This document shows, one piece after another, positions 6,601 through 15,500 of a stretch of 21,754 nt of DNA. Position 1 is the stretch's first letter. Every line of letters begins with the position of its first letter. The notes under the pieces were generated by a model. That model saw only the letters and a program-made list of their open reading frames with translations. It was not told where the DNA came from and did no database searches. This stretch comes from a virus, in IMG/VR virus record IMGVR_UViG_3300044535_000956, positions 1 through 21,754 of that record, one strand, 5' to 3'. Position numbers and translations under genes: made by a program.

Positions 6601-9600
6601 GAGTATTCTCTGTTCCTGGGCCTAAGGGTGCAGGGGACGTGGTACCGTCAATGCTTTCTCCTGGAGAAGCTGTAATCCCAGCTAAGCCAGCTGAGAAATA
6701 TGCCTCTCTTATTCAATCAATGATTGCCGATAACATTCCTGGATTTGAAAACTCAAATGTAAAGAAAAAATCTGGAATGGTTGTAAAGGATGTTAAGTTA
6801 AAGTCATCTGCTGGCACTTCCGCTGCAACCCCTAAGGCTCGCCCCGCAGCCCCCAGAATAGCACCACCAGACACAGTAACTGGATATACAGATTTTGTTA
6901 CTCTTTTGGGCAAGGATGACAATTCTAACCTTAATAATAGAAAAGCAAACCCTAAGGATCTTGCAGCTAAATTTAGATCTGCTGGAAGCATGGGAATGTC
7001 TCCAGTAGTAGATGCAATGCTTGGAGCTATGGGCTTTACAGACCAGAGACAAATTAAGAAAGCTGTTGAGGGTAACCCAGAGTTGGCAAAAAATCTTAAA
7101 GGATTTGCAACCAATCTTAGTTCTGGCATTGCTAATGAATTAGATAAAGTTCCAGATGCTTTAATGGGAGATCCAAAACTTTCAAGCATAGCAAAAAAAG
7201 TTGGAACGGCAACTGCCAAAAAATTTGGTCCAGACATTGAAAAAGCTTTTAAAACAGTACAGCAAACTCCGACAGTAGGACTCGACGATACAAGAGAAAG
7301 AATTAATTCACAAAATAAAGCAAGGGCTTCAGAAAGAATTAATTTAATTTCTGGAAACTCAGGCTATATTGCTAAGGGGGTAGACAGGTTTACTAAAACT
7401 GGAAATCTTCTTGGCTTGACAGGAAATATTCCCTCAGATGCAGTTAAGGCTCACCTATCAAAATCTGAACCAGTTAGCTTGTCTGAATTAGAAAAAAACT
7501 ATAAGCTATCTGATTCAGCACAAGAAGCAAAAGCAAAAAAGCTCAGTGGTATAAAGCAGGTCCATAGAGAAGGTCAAGCTCAAAACAAGGTTATAGTCCC
7601 AGCAGGATACACTGCAAAACAGTCTATTGCAGAGCTAGAAAAAGTTCAGGGTGTTCAAAAAGAAAATGTAAAAGCTGAAGAAAAAGTAGTTAAGCAAAAA
7701 GCAAAGGTTGTTAAAGAAGATTCAAAAACAACAAAGGTTAAAGCAGCTACCGCAAAAGTTGAAAAAGAAAACCAGGTAAAAGCTAAAAAAGCAGACGCTG
7801 CTAGAAAAGGCTGGGAAACCAGAAGGGCTAAAGCTACTGCTGCCAATCAGCCAACCGCTACTGCTCCAAAATCACGCAGAGCTCCTATGGGTCTTGGAAC
7901 TGTTGGAATGGTCGCCTCTGGAGCTGTTGTGGCTGGTTCGATGATGCCAGGAGTTGTTGGTGAAATTTCTCAACAGCTAATGATGCCAGTTATGGCACTA
8001 TCCATGATCCTTCCAATGCTAACAAGTAAATTTGCTCTTGTGACTGCAGGAATTGCTGGCCTTGTTGCAGCCTTTGTTTTTGTTCAAATGGCTATAGCAG
8101 GAATTAGAAAAGAAAGTGCTGAAGCTGTCAGATCATTAAGTTCTGGAAAAGAAGCAATGTCTAAATTTGCTGAAGCTGCTGGTACAGTAACTGGATCTGA
8201 ATACATGCAAAAGCGTAGGCAGCAAGAAGTATCGCCTTTTGTAGTTGAAACAGGAAAAACAACTTTTGGTCAATCTTTTATTGATTCAGAAGCTGGAACA
8301 GCAATGCTTTCAGATTTTGAAAAACAGGTTGAAAGATTTGGACAATCTAGAGCTATAGAATCATTACAGAAGCAATTAACAACAGCAGTTGCTACTGGAG
8401 TTTTAAGTGCAGAACAGGCTCAAAGCATAGCTCAGTCTCTTGGACAAAAATTAAATGATTATGGAATAACTGCAAACATTAATGCATCTATTCAGTCAAT
8501 AGTCGGTCCAGACGGAAAAGTTTTAGATGGAAACACTATCAAGATATACACAGAGTTTATTCAGAGCTCAACATCTGGAATTACTGGAACAGGCGGAATT
8601 CTTCAATCTGAAGATCTAACTGGAGGAGCTCCATTATGGTGGTGGGACACTGAAAGGGTTGCTAAGAGAGAAGGCGAGGCATCTGGAATTATTGCTAATT
8701 TCTATGATGAAAACCAACAAATAATTGATGCCTTTGATGCAGAAAACTTAAAAAACATTGACGCCCTATTCGAGCAAGGTAAATATGATGAAGCCCTTGC
8801 TGCAGAAGAAACTTATCAGATTGATAGAAAAAACCTTATATCATCATATAACACTAAGATTGTAGAATTACAAAAAGACTTTGCTGGAGTAGACTTTACA
8901 AAACAGCAAGGAATTTTGTCTCAGCTAGCAGGCTTGGCAAAAAAGACTGACGCTAAGTTTGGAACTGCAGCAGATAAGTTACAAGGATCTTCTGCTATAT
9001 TGACAAAAAATGCATTTGGACAAGAAGTTGCTGCAAGTACTGTTAGGGCTACTAGCGGAGGTAGACTAACAGGGGCAGAAAACATTGCTAAAGAGCAAGC
9101 TTTTCAGCAAGTTAAGGTTCAGTTCTTAGGAGAAATTGCAGCAGGAAATATAGACCCTGAAACATTTAATGGGTTGCTAAAAATGTTTGACCCTACAACA
9201 GGTGCTGGACAAACAACACTATCTATTTTAGCTAAGATAACCACAGAGATTGGTCCTCAAGCACTAGCACAGCTAGAAAATATTTTTGCAAAATTAGAAA
9301 ACCCAGAGCAAGCTGCCGAAATAGCTGTAAAAATTAAAGACATTAAGAATCCAGAGCAACTTCAAAACACAATTACTACATTAGAAAAGTTATCTACTTT
9401 TGATGGTAGGGGTATTGAGGCAAAAGTTGTCTTAGGATTTTTTGGAGAAAACCCAGAAAAGCTAGCCGAATTACAAGCAAAATTTACACAGCTTAGCGAT
9501 ATGGCAGAAGCAGGAAAGCTTAACATTCAGACACTTGTTGATCAAAGAATTATAACTACTGGAGACATGGAAGCTTTTAAAGCAGACCAGGCATACTTTA

Positions 9601-11822
9601 ATAGTCTAGCTCCAGAGCAACAGGTAAGATATGTTCAGGTTTATTTAAGTAAGATTGAAACTATAGCAGAAAATGAAATTGACGCATGGTTTGCCACAAA
9701 CAAAGATTCTAAGAGAACTAGGGAACAAGTTGCTTCACTTCTTGCAGGTCAGGCAGCAACTCAGTATACTATTTCTAACCCAATCAAGGATCCGACTGCT
9801 GAGAGCAAGACTGTAAACAACAATGGCGGAGGAAGAAAATCCGACCCTCTAGATGGTATCCTAAAATCACTTCAAAATGTAAGAAAAGCCTCCATTAATG
9901 CTCTGGGCGGAACCAAAGAATTATTTAAGCTTTTTGAAAAAGGCAAAAATATTTCAGTATTTAAGGGAATTGAAAATCAGCTATTAACCTTAACATCTAA
10001 TACTGATTTTGCTAGTTTTATATCGGGCCTAGACAAGCAAGAGCAAAAGCTATTTATTACTATTAAAAAGGGTAATGTTGAATTAACTAACCGTGGTCGC
10101 TTACTAGAAAAGGCATATCGAGCAAAAAGTGTTGGAGACTTTGTTTTGTCTCAGCAAAAATTGGCTATATCATCTAAGAATGAACTTACTGCTAGAAATC
10201 TTTTAATTAAAGCTGGATACAGTTATGTAGAAGCTGTAGAGCTTTCAAGGGATGCAGATATAGCAGCAGCCTATGCCTCAGCCGCAGCAACTAAGGGTGC
10301 TAAAGCTAGGAAAAAAGCTATTGAAGATGTAGACAAGGCATTAAGAAAAGGTTTAGCTGCACAAAAAGCAACACTTACTGCAGAAGAAAAGTTTGATGAA
10401 CTTTATGATAAAATTCAAGGAAAGTTAGATGCAGACAAAACTGCTATTGAACTTAAGTTTAAACTTGACTCTGCTGCAGATGACAAAATAATTCGGGATG
10501 CAGAAAACAAAATTGCTGGAATTCAATATAAGCTAGATGATCAAGAAGCTGGACTTACATTAATATCTGACAAAGAAGAAGTCATTAATGAAAAGTATGA
10601 CAAGAGACTTGAAGCTTTAGACAAGATTAAATCAGTTAATGACAGAATTTCACAACAGCAAAAGAACCAGCTTTCTTTGGCTGACGCACTTTCTTCTGGA
10701 GACATTGGAGCAGCTGCAGCTGCAATGCAGCAGATTCAGCAACAGTTTGTTTCTGACTCATCTGCTCAACAAGAAGACCTTATTGAAAAAGCAAGACAGC
10801 AAGAGCTTTTAAAAGTATCTGTATTAGTTAATGGTGAACTAAAAACAAGAGAGCAAATTGAAAAAACAATTAAAGATCTTCAAAAAGAAATTTTTGAAAT
10901 AGAGGAAGGTAGGCTAGAGCCTGCATTAGAAAGAAACAGACTTCTCGTTGTTGCTAGAGATGAAGCCCTGCTAAAACTTGACCAAGAATCTGATAAGTGG
11001 CTAGCAGTTAAAAATAGCATTGAGATAGCTAAGTACGCAGCCTTGGACTATGCTCAGGCTTTAAGAGACGCAAACGCTTTAGCACTGCAAGCAGTTGCTC
11101 AAATAAATAATCCATTAGCGGCTACTGGACAAGAACCAGTAGTACCTCAAGATGTTGCACCAAAAAATGATGTCAAGGCCAAGCTTGGTGGAACACCAGC
11201 TCCGACGGTTACACCAGACCCACTAACTCAACAACAAATAATTGCAAGAGACCAAGCCGCCAGCCAAGCAGCGTTCAAAGCATCTGGGCTTTCTGCTTCT
11301 GGATACATTAAACAGGTAGAAGCAAAAGAAGCAACCAAAGCCGCAGCTGACAAAAAAGCTAAAATCGCTGCAGATCAAAAGTCTAGCAAGGCCGCTCAAG
11401 TAAAGTCTGGACTTTCTACTGCTGCCTATATAAAACAAGTAGATGCAAAAGCAGCTGCAAAGCCTACTGGCCCAGCTCTTAGAGCATTACTGAGGGCCAA
11501 TGGCGGACTTGTTAGCTATATGTCAAATGGGGGCACTCCAAAGGTTGCCAAGCCATCTTGGGCAAAAACTGTGGGTACTGACAGAATTCCAGCTATGCTA
11601 ACCCCTGGAGAATTTGTAATAAACAGACCTGCAGTCTCAAAGATTGGTGTTGATTCATTAAAGAAAATAAATAATGGAGAATACTCTGGCGGTTCAGTGT
11701 ATAATTATAGCGTTAGCGTAAATGTAAAAACAGATGCAAATGCAGATCAGATTGCAAAGACTGTAATGACACAAATTAAACAAATTGATTCTCAAAGAAT
11801 CAGGGGAGTTGGTCTAAAGTGA
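3669..11822 (+). CDS. Tail tape measure protein
   Basis: A 2717-residue protein that sets tail length and is expected to be delivered with the DNA. The N-terminal 500 residues carry the classical phage tail tape measure core (VASKTFMDMEKQAIRFKRV, AAEQLAGKIDFL, TAMREGGINASEGANALKSG, QLFGKFQFARL). Hydrophobic segments lie near 193-212, 545-572, 1407-1430 and 1438-1480. Two 52-residue repeats start at residues 664 and 975 and bracket a possible inserted globular domain (about 825-965). Residues 1325-1405 are Lys/Ala-rich, and 2190-2500 are coiled-coil-like. A 31-residue duplication (2528 and 2569) is followed by a third, diverged copy of the VPAMLxPGE motif (2634) and a beta-rich end. GAGGTG at 3656-3661 gives a good ribosome site. 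I see no M23 peptidase or transglycosylase motif. At the usual ratio of 0.15 nm per residue the tail would be near 400 nm, probably an overestimate because of the inserted domains. Confidence 0.9.
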   Translation: MAEDANARIRVDIDTAEALANIKNLQRQISAFHTSMAKGGAAAAASSINLQQGLLNSINKTGQFSATIKTVKTTTDSFTNSLEKNKLSMGEYFRYSGAATKTFGKLFRTEFDTINKVARERVKDLQTQYIKMGRDANGAMQAIAVRPLSLDMKNLGTQTQIAAQRQALLNQMLKQGSTNLLNFGKNTQWAGRQLMVGFTIPLVMFGSVASKTFMDMEKQAIRFKRVYGEMFTTTAETTKALEEIKDLANEFTKYGVAVAKTMELAADIAATGKMGADLTAQVAQATRLAVLGGVEQAEALKATISLTDAFGVAAEQLAGKIDFLNAVENQTVTSIEDLTIAIPKAGPVVQQLGGDVQDLTFFLTAMREGGINASEGANALKSGLASMINPTGKAAEMLQGFGINLKGIVDANKGDVKGIVIDFAKALDTLDPLNRAQAIEQLFGKFQFARLSTLFQNVIKEGNQASRVLKLANATTEELAILSERELKKVEDSPMFKFQKAVEDIKVTLVPLGEAFLKAVTPVLEFGTKILEKFNELDAGAKQFVVGLTAIAGVIGPVFLMGFGLIANGVANVIKGFVFFKTAMNKAGSASSQLGMQTEYMTQQQLEASAVAASLDQIHTKLTQTFTSEASAINNLTASYNRSIAAQALMTGGAIKRTRPPKKYASGVLSVPGPKGAGDVVPAMLSPGEAIIPAKQASKYSGFISSMISDNIPGFRFGMNPFASILGRSNVGVRMQSQAFSQALASGNKKYQSGFATGTGDDFLSKYGLKKPKQKKLRTNLEQNIFGLPGDTSGSKRPTYGFASSSPLQAILNTLLFGKTGARASGAMNPRSSKLDRYGDISLITKGSVAKRSSAYAGDILLDYSRNKNLSGSPAPMRGATTGQSQAAQFGRFEQPFGNIPTGGNSFTTNPKPPYIETYTPGGFAFKEIDKIIAKNPTIAKQLRAELKEAGLASVRVTGSNFAARLFKKIGVPGYKDGVFSVPGPKGAGDVVPSMLSPGEAVIPAKPAEKYASLIQSMIADNIPGFENSNVKKKSGMVVKDVKLKSSAGTSAATPKARPAAPRIAPPDTVTGYTDFVTLLGKDDNSNLNNRKANPKDLAAKFRSAGSMGMSPVVDAMLGAMGFTDQRQIKKAVEGNPELAKNLKGFATNLSSGIANELDKVPDALMGDPKLSSIAKKVGTATAKKFGPDIEKAFKTVQQTPTVGLDDTRERINSQNKARASERINLISGNSGYIAKGVDRFTKTGNLLGLTGNIPSDAVKAHLSKSEPVSLSELEKNYKLSDSAQEAKAKKLSGIKQVHREGQAQNKVIVPAGYTAKQSIAELEKVQGVQKENVKAEEKVVKQKAKVVKEDSKTTKVKAATAKVEKENQVKAKKADAARKGWETRRAKATAANQPTATAPKSRRAPMGLGTVGMVASGAVVAGSMMPGVVGEISQQLMMPVMALSMILPMLTSKFALVTAGIAGLVAAFVFVQMAIAGIRKESAEAVRSLSSGKEAMSKFAEAAGTVTGSEYMQKRRQQEVSPFVVETGKTTFGQSFIDSEAGTAMLSDFEKQVERFGQSRAIESLQKQLTTAVATGVLSAEQAQSIAQSLGQKLNDYGITANINASIQSIVGPDGKVLDGNTIKIYTEFIQSSTSGITGTGGILQSEDLTGGAPLWWWDTERVAKREGEASGIIANFYDENQQIIDAFDAENLKNIDALFEQGKYDEALAAEETYQIDRKNLISSYNTKIVELQKDFAGVDFTKQQGILSQLAGLAKKTDAKFGTAADKLQGSSAILTKNAFGQEVAASTVRATSGGRLTGAENIAKEQAFQQVKVQFLGEIAAGNIDPETFNGLLKMFDPTTGAGQTTLSILAKITTEIGPQALAQLENIFAKLENPEQAAEIAVKIKDIKNPEQLQNTITTLEKLSTFDGRGIEAKVVLGFFGENPEKLAELQAKFTQLSDMAEAGKLNIQTLVDQRIITTGDMEAFKADQAYFNSLAPEQQVRYVQVYLSKIETIAENEIDAWFATNKDSKRTREQVASLLAGQAATQYTISNPIKDPTAESKTVNNNGGGRKSDPLDGILKSLQNVRKASINALGGTKELFKLFEKGKNISVFKGIENQLLTLTSNTDFASFISGLDKQEQKLFITIKKGNVELTNRGRLLEKAYRAKSVGDFVLSQQKLAISSKNELTARNLLIKAGYSYVEAVELSRDADIAAAYASAAATKGAKARKKAIEDVDKALRKGLAAQKATLTAEEKFDELYDKIQGKLDADKTAIELKFKLDSAADDKIIRDAENKIAGIQYKLDDQEAGLTLISDKEEVINEKYDKRLEALDKIKSVNDRISQQQKNQLSLADALSSGDIGAAAAAMQQIQQQFVSDSSAQQEDLIEKARQQELLKVSVLVNGELKTREQIEKTIKDLQKEIFEIEEGRLEPALERNRLLVVARDEALLKLDQESDKWLAVKNSIEIAKYAALDYAQALRDANALALQAVAQINNPLAATGQEPVVPQDVAPKNDVKAKLGGTPAPTVTPDPLTQQQIIARDQAASQAAFKASGLSASGYIKQVEAKEATKAAADKKAKIAADQKSSKAAQVKSGLSTAAYIKQVDAKAAAKPTGPALRALLRANGGLVSYMSNGGTPKVAKPSWAKTVGTDRIPAMLTPGEFVINRPAVSKIGVDSLKKINNGEYSGGSVYNYSVSVNVKTDANADQIAKTVMTQIKQIDSQRIRGVGLK
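5658..5813 (+). repeat. Tape measure 52-residue repeat, copy 1
   Basis: Residues 664-715 of the tape measure protein, with the core SVPGPKGAGDVVPAMLSPGE and the ending SDNIPGF. It has the same length as copy 2, with 40 of 52 residues identical by hand count. The DNA copies differ at many third positions, so the duplication is not recent. Confidence 0.85.
6141..6545 (+). other. Possible inserted globular domain inside the tape measure protein
   Basis: Residues about 825-959, between the two 52-residue repeats. The segment is Gly/Pro/Ser-rich with RYGDISLITKGSVAKRSS, then AGDILLDY, then YIETYTPGGFAFKEIDKII and LRAELKEAGLASVRV. The YGD... / GD... / YIE... layout recalls DUF3626-type, ADP-ribosyltransferase-like domains as I remember them. 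This is a memory-based resemblance with no search behind it. It is clearly unlike the helical tape measure core. Confidence 0.35.
6591..6746 (+). repeat. Tape measure 52-residue repeat, copy 2
   Basis: Residues 975-1026, with core SVPGPKGAGDVVPSMLSPGE and ending ADNIPGF, aligned without gaps to copy 1. What follows (about 1027-1320) is a second segment of unknown fold, then a Lys-rich helical linker. Confidence 0.85.
11250..11465 (+). repeat. Tandem 31-residue duplication near the tape measure C-terminus
   Basis: Two units, 11250-11342 and 11373-11465 (period 123 bases, 41 residues). Each has the pattern DQ-xxS-x-AA-xxx-SGLS-xxx-YIKQV-x-AK-xA-x-K. Both are Ala/Lys-rich and helix-forming, separated by a short Lys/Ala linker. 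They sit right before the C-terminal GTDRIPAMLTPGEFVI motif. Confidence 0.7.
11568..11640 (+). repeat. Third, diverged copy of the VPAMLxPGE motif
   Basis: Residues 2634 to about 2657 read TVGTDRIPAMLTPGEFVINRPAV, which matches the GAGDVVPAMLSPGEAIIPAK core of the two internal repeats. In actinophage tape measure proteins this GTD-PAMLTPGE-V motif is common near the C-terminus; the two internal copies are the unusual ones. Confidence 0.6.
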
Positions 11823-12508
11823 TAACCAATAAAGCCTATCTTCTTGGAAGGTCTAAATATGCCAGACCACAAGCTGTCCTTTTTGCAAACAATCCAGGAA
11901 CGGTTGTTGATGGATACTATGTCCCCAACGGTCTTGAATATGGAGCTAAGACTCCTAGTGCTGCCACTTTAGAAGATATTAACCAGTTTATGATTCTTTC
12001 TGACGACAATAGGTCTGAGCTATCTTTTCAAAGTGAAAGAATAGAAAATCGTCAAAGAACTATTAATGGAAGAATGAGATCTTATTTTGTTTCAGATAAA
12101 TTAAGGATAGATGTTTCTTGGAATAATCTTCCATCTAGGTCTTTTGCCACTAAGCCAGATTTTGCAGCAGAGGCAGGTGTTACTGAAGAGGTTGATGGTG
12201 AAACAGTTTCCGTATCCCAGGGTAAGAGTGTTTACTCTAGCAATAACCTATATGAATATACTACTGATGGTGGTGCAGGTGGAACAGAAATCTTAAACTG
12301 GTACAACACTCATCCTGGATCATTCTGGGTTTATCTGGCTTACGACAACTACCCGACATTTGGAAATGAAGAATCAAGTTATAATAATTTAAATAAATAT
12401 AATGAAATTATAGAAGTGTTTTTCTCAGACTTTAACTATTCTGTGGTTAAGCGTGGAGGAACTAATTTTGATCTTTGGAATGTTTCGTTAAGCCTGGAAG
12501 AGGCTTAA
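11819..12508 (+). CDS. Distal tail (Dit-like) minor tail protein, putative
   Basis: A 229-residue protein directly after the tape measure gene, where long-tailed phages usually encode the distal tail protein that links the tube to the hub. I recognise no signature motif. Visible features are a strand-rich pattern, RQRTINGRMRSYFVSDKLRIDVSWNNLPSR around residues 80-108, and WYNTHPGSFWVYLAYDNYP followed by VFFSDFNYSVVKRGG in the last third, which resembles the second half of a two-domain tube-like fold. The GTG start overlaps the tape measure stop (GTGA), with AGGGGAG at 11802-11808 upstream, so translation is probably coupled. The function is inferred from order alone. Confidence 0.55.
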   Translation: MITNKAYLLGRSKYARPQAVLFANNPGTVVDGYYVPNGLEYGAKTPSAATLEDINQFMILSDDNRSELSFQSERIENRQRTINGRMRSYFVSDKLRIDVSWNNLPSRSFATKPDFAAEAGVTEEVDGETVSVSQGKSVYSSNNLYEYTTDGGAGGTEILNWYNTHPGSFWVYLAYDNYPTFGNEESSYNNLNKYNEIIEVFFSDFNYSVVKRGGTNFDLWNVSLSLEEA

Positions 12509-15500
12509 ATGCTAGGAGACAGCCAGTTAAAAAATCATCTAGAGTCTTCGTCTGTAATCAATGTTGAGTCATTAATTATTGGAGAATGGAACCTAAATTT
12601 TTCAGATAATATTTATAGAGTGGGAAACTACAGATATAGGCCAAACGATACAGACTATCCTCAGTATCAGAACCTAATTAATACTTTTGATGAAAACGAT
12701 GAGGGTAATTTTTATACCAATGCAACAGATGCTGATGTCGTTATTGACGGGGGATTTGAAGATGATGATGAAACTCCAGTAGTATTTACAGCAATAAAAG
12801 ATAAAGAAAAGATGCTTTATTCTTTAGAGGACTGCTTTACAAAATTTAGACCTAGGTCTGGAATCAATAAGCTAAGATATTTTGATAATCAATTTTCTCA
12901 TCACAGCAACATTGATTTAGCTCAAAGGCCAAGATTCTATATGTCTAGCAAAGATGATAAGTTTAAATACTGGACATCTTATAGAACAGAAGATGGCATA
13001 GAGCGAGGAATTGCAAATAAAAGAGTTAATGGAACAAACCATATTGATGACGCTTGCCCATTTGTTATTTATAAAGAACCAGTCCCAGCAAACAAGATTA
13101 TTGTTAAAATGCAAACTAAGGTTGGAACAAAAGACCTTGGACCTTTTAGAAACTCAAGCTCTTCCTTTGATGACCCATTCTTTGGGAATGAAAATCAAAC
13201 TACTCCAGTAAAATGGAAGATTCAATATTTAGAAAAGAATAATTGGGTTGATGCAGCATCCTTCTTTGGATTTAATTCGTCATTAGATCAGCTTCCAGTG
13301 ATTGGTCCAGATGGGTATGTAGAAATTTCTTATGGTCTTAAGATTCCAGAAAAATATAGAACTACTTTTATTTTTAGTGGAGAAATATCTGCCTCTAGCT
13401 TTTTACCTATTAGTCCAGCGATTGGATCTGCCTTTTTAATAAAACAAAATACTGGCGACATTGGTGTATATCACATCTTTACAAAAAATGGATATGAAAC
13501 TTTCGTCCCATCCTATGGCTGGCAATTGTCTAGAGATGTTGTTACCGACCAGTCTGGAATGGTCACTGATTTAACCAATCCTAAAAAGTACGTAAGATCT
13601 TTAGACAATAAAGAATACTACACAGAATTTCAATACATTCAAGGAATAAGGGTTGTTGTAGAGTCTATGAATAAACAAGATTCTACTTTGGATATTATTG
13701 AAATTTCTCCAAGACTTACAGCAGACCTTTCTGATAAGACCACTGGATTCTCTGTCACAAAGCCTGCATCAGACCTAGGGGTAACTGGAATGCCTGTAGG
13801 GCAATTGCTGGCTTCTACGGGCTCCCTGTCGCTGTTTGACCATGATCAAGCCTTTAATGCTCAAAACACAAATAGCATTGTTTCAAAGTATATTGCTAAG
13901 AATTTGCAAATTAAGCTTTATGAGATAGTTCGGGAAGTAGGCGATTTTCATTACCATATTCCCATTAAGACAATGTATGTTGATGGTTTTCCAGACCTAG
14001 CTCCAACCAACAGAACCGTTAACTTGCCATTAAGAGATTTAATGTTTTATTTTGAATCACTTACTGCACCAGAATTGTTAATTCAAAATGCATCTCTTAG
14101 CTATGCCGTTTCTTTATTGCTAGACTCTATTGGATTTTCAAATTATATTTTTAAAAGAAATCCAGGAGAAAACGAGCTAATCATTCCATACTTCTATGTT
14201 GGACCAGATACCTCTGTTGCACAGGCACTAGAAGATTTAGCAATCTCATCTCAGTCTGCAATGTTCTTTGATGAAGAAAATAACTTTGTAATGATGAGCA
14301 AGGGCTACATCCTACCAACAGAGTTAGAGCGTCCAGCAGTCATGACTCTTAGGGGTTCTAAAGACTCTGCTAAAAACGGTATAGTTAAAAATTCAAAAAT
14401 AGGAACAGGTATTGCAAACATTGTTGATTTAAGCTATAGGTCAAATGATATTTTTAACGATGGCGTAATTAGTTATAAAACTAGATATATTCAAAAGACA
14501 CTTGGCTCTCTTAAGCAGGCCAGTAGTATTTCAAAAAATAGATCTTATGTTTATGCCCCAACACTTTTGTGGGAAATATCTGGAGAAGACAAGCCAACAA
14601 CTTCAAACGATGTAATAACTCAGGCAGGATCATGGTCCCTAGGAGCAGCTCCGTTAAATTCAGATCTTTCAGCAGAAATTCCAATAGTTCGTAATGGAGT
14701 CGTTATAAACAATGCCATGGATGTTGGCGAGGGTATTTCTTACTTTGTTTCAAGATACAATGGATACGTTTATTCTAATGGGGAAATAATTAAATACGAT
14801 GCTATTCAGTTTAGTATTCCGCAAATTACAACAGGCGATGATGTTTTTGCTCAGGTAGAAAACAACGTATGGATTACAAGCCTTCAAGAATATCACAATT
14901 ATTTTTCTAAACTTTCTTTTAATGGAAAGATATACCCCACTGGACTAATAAGAATATATTCTGAGCCAGAATATGAAACCGTTTCTGGAGTCCAAAGGCT
15001 AAAGAGTGGTGCAGTTGCAAAACACGGAAGAGGCCAGTTTGGAACTGAAATAACTAGTCACACAGCAGGCGCAGGATCTTATTGGACAGATAAGAATAAT
15101 CTTCGTGGTTGCGACATGAATTTTGACTATTTATCATCCCAAAATATTCCACAAAACACAGACACCGCAGCAGCTGGAATAAACAATTCCTTAGCTCAAA
15201 AAACACTAGTTTCTGGTATGGTAAAAAACTTTTTCGCCACTACCTTTTTTGAAGAATCTAACAACCCAAATAGATACTCAAACGCTACAGAGAACTCTCA
15301 AGCATCCGCTTTGTCCATCTCTGGACCTTCTTTTACAACGGTTGAAAAGCCAAACGATTTTGTTTCTTATGTGTATAAGCCATTAGATAAAAGCTTTAAG
15401 CACTTTGGAACAAGAATGAGGATTGTTGGAAAAATAGAGAATAGCGAAACTATTGCCCAGAGTGGCTCTGGAAGCAACCCATATTTCTGGGGAAGCAATA

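Noticed and set aside
6713-7237. Long minus-strand open frame opposite the tape measure gene (174 residues)
   Set aside because: It lies wholly inside the conserved repeat-bearing plus-strand gene, has no ribosome site or family resemblance, and is explained by low stop frequency opposite Ala/Lys-rich coding DNA.
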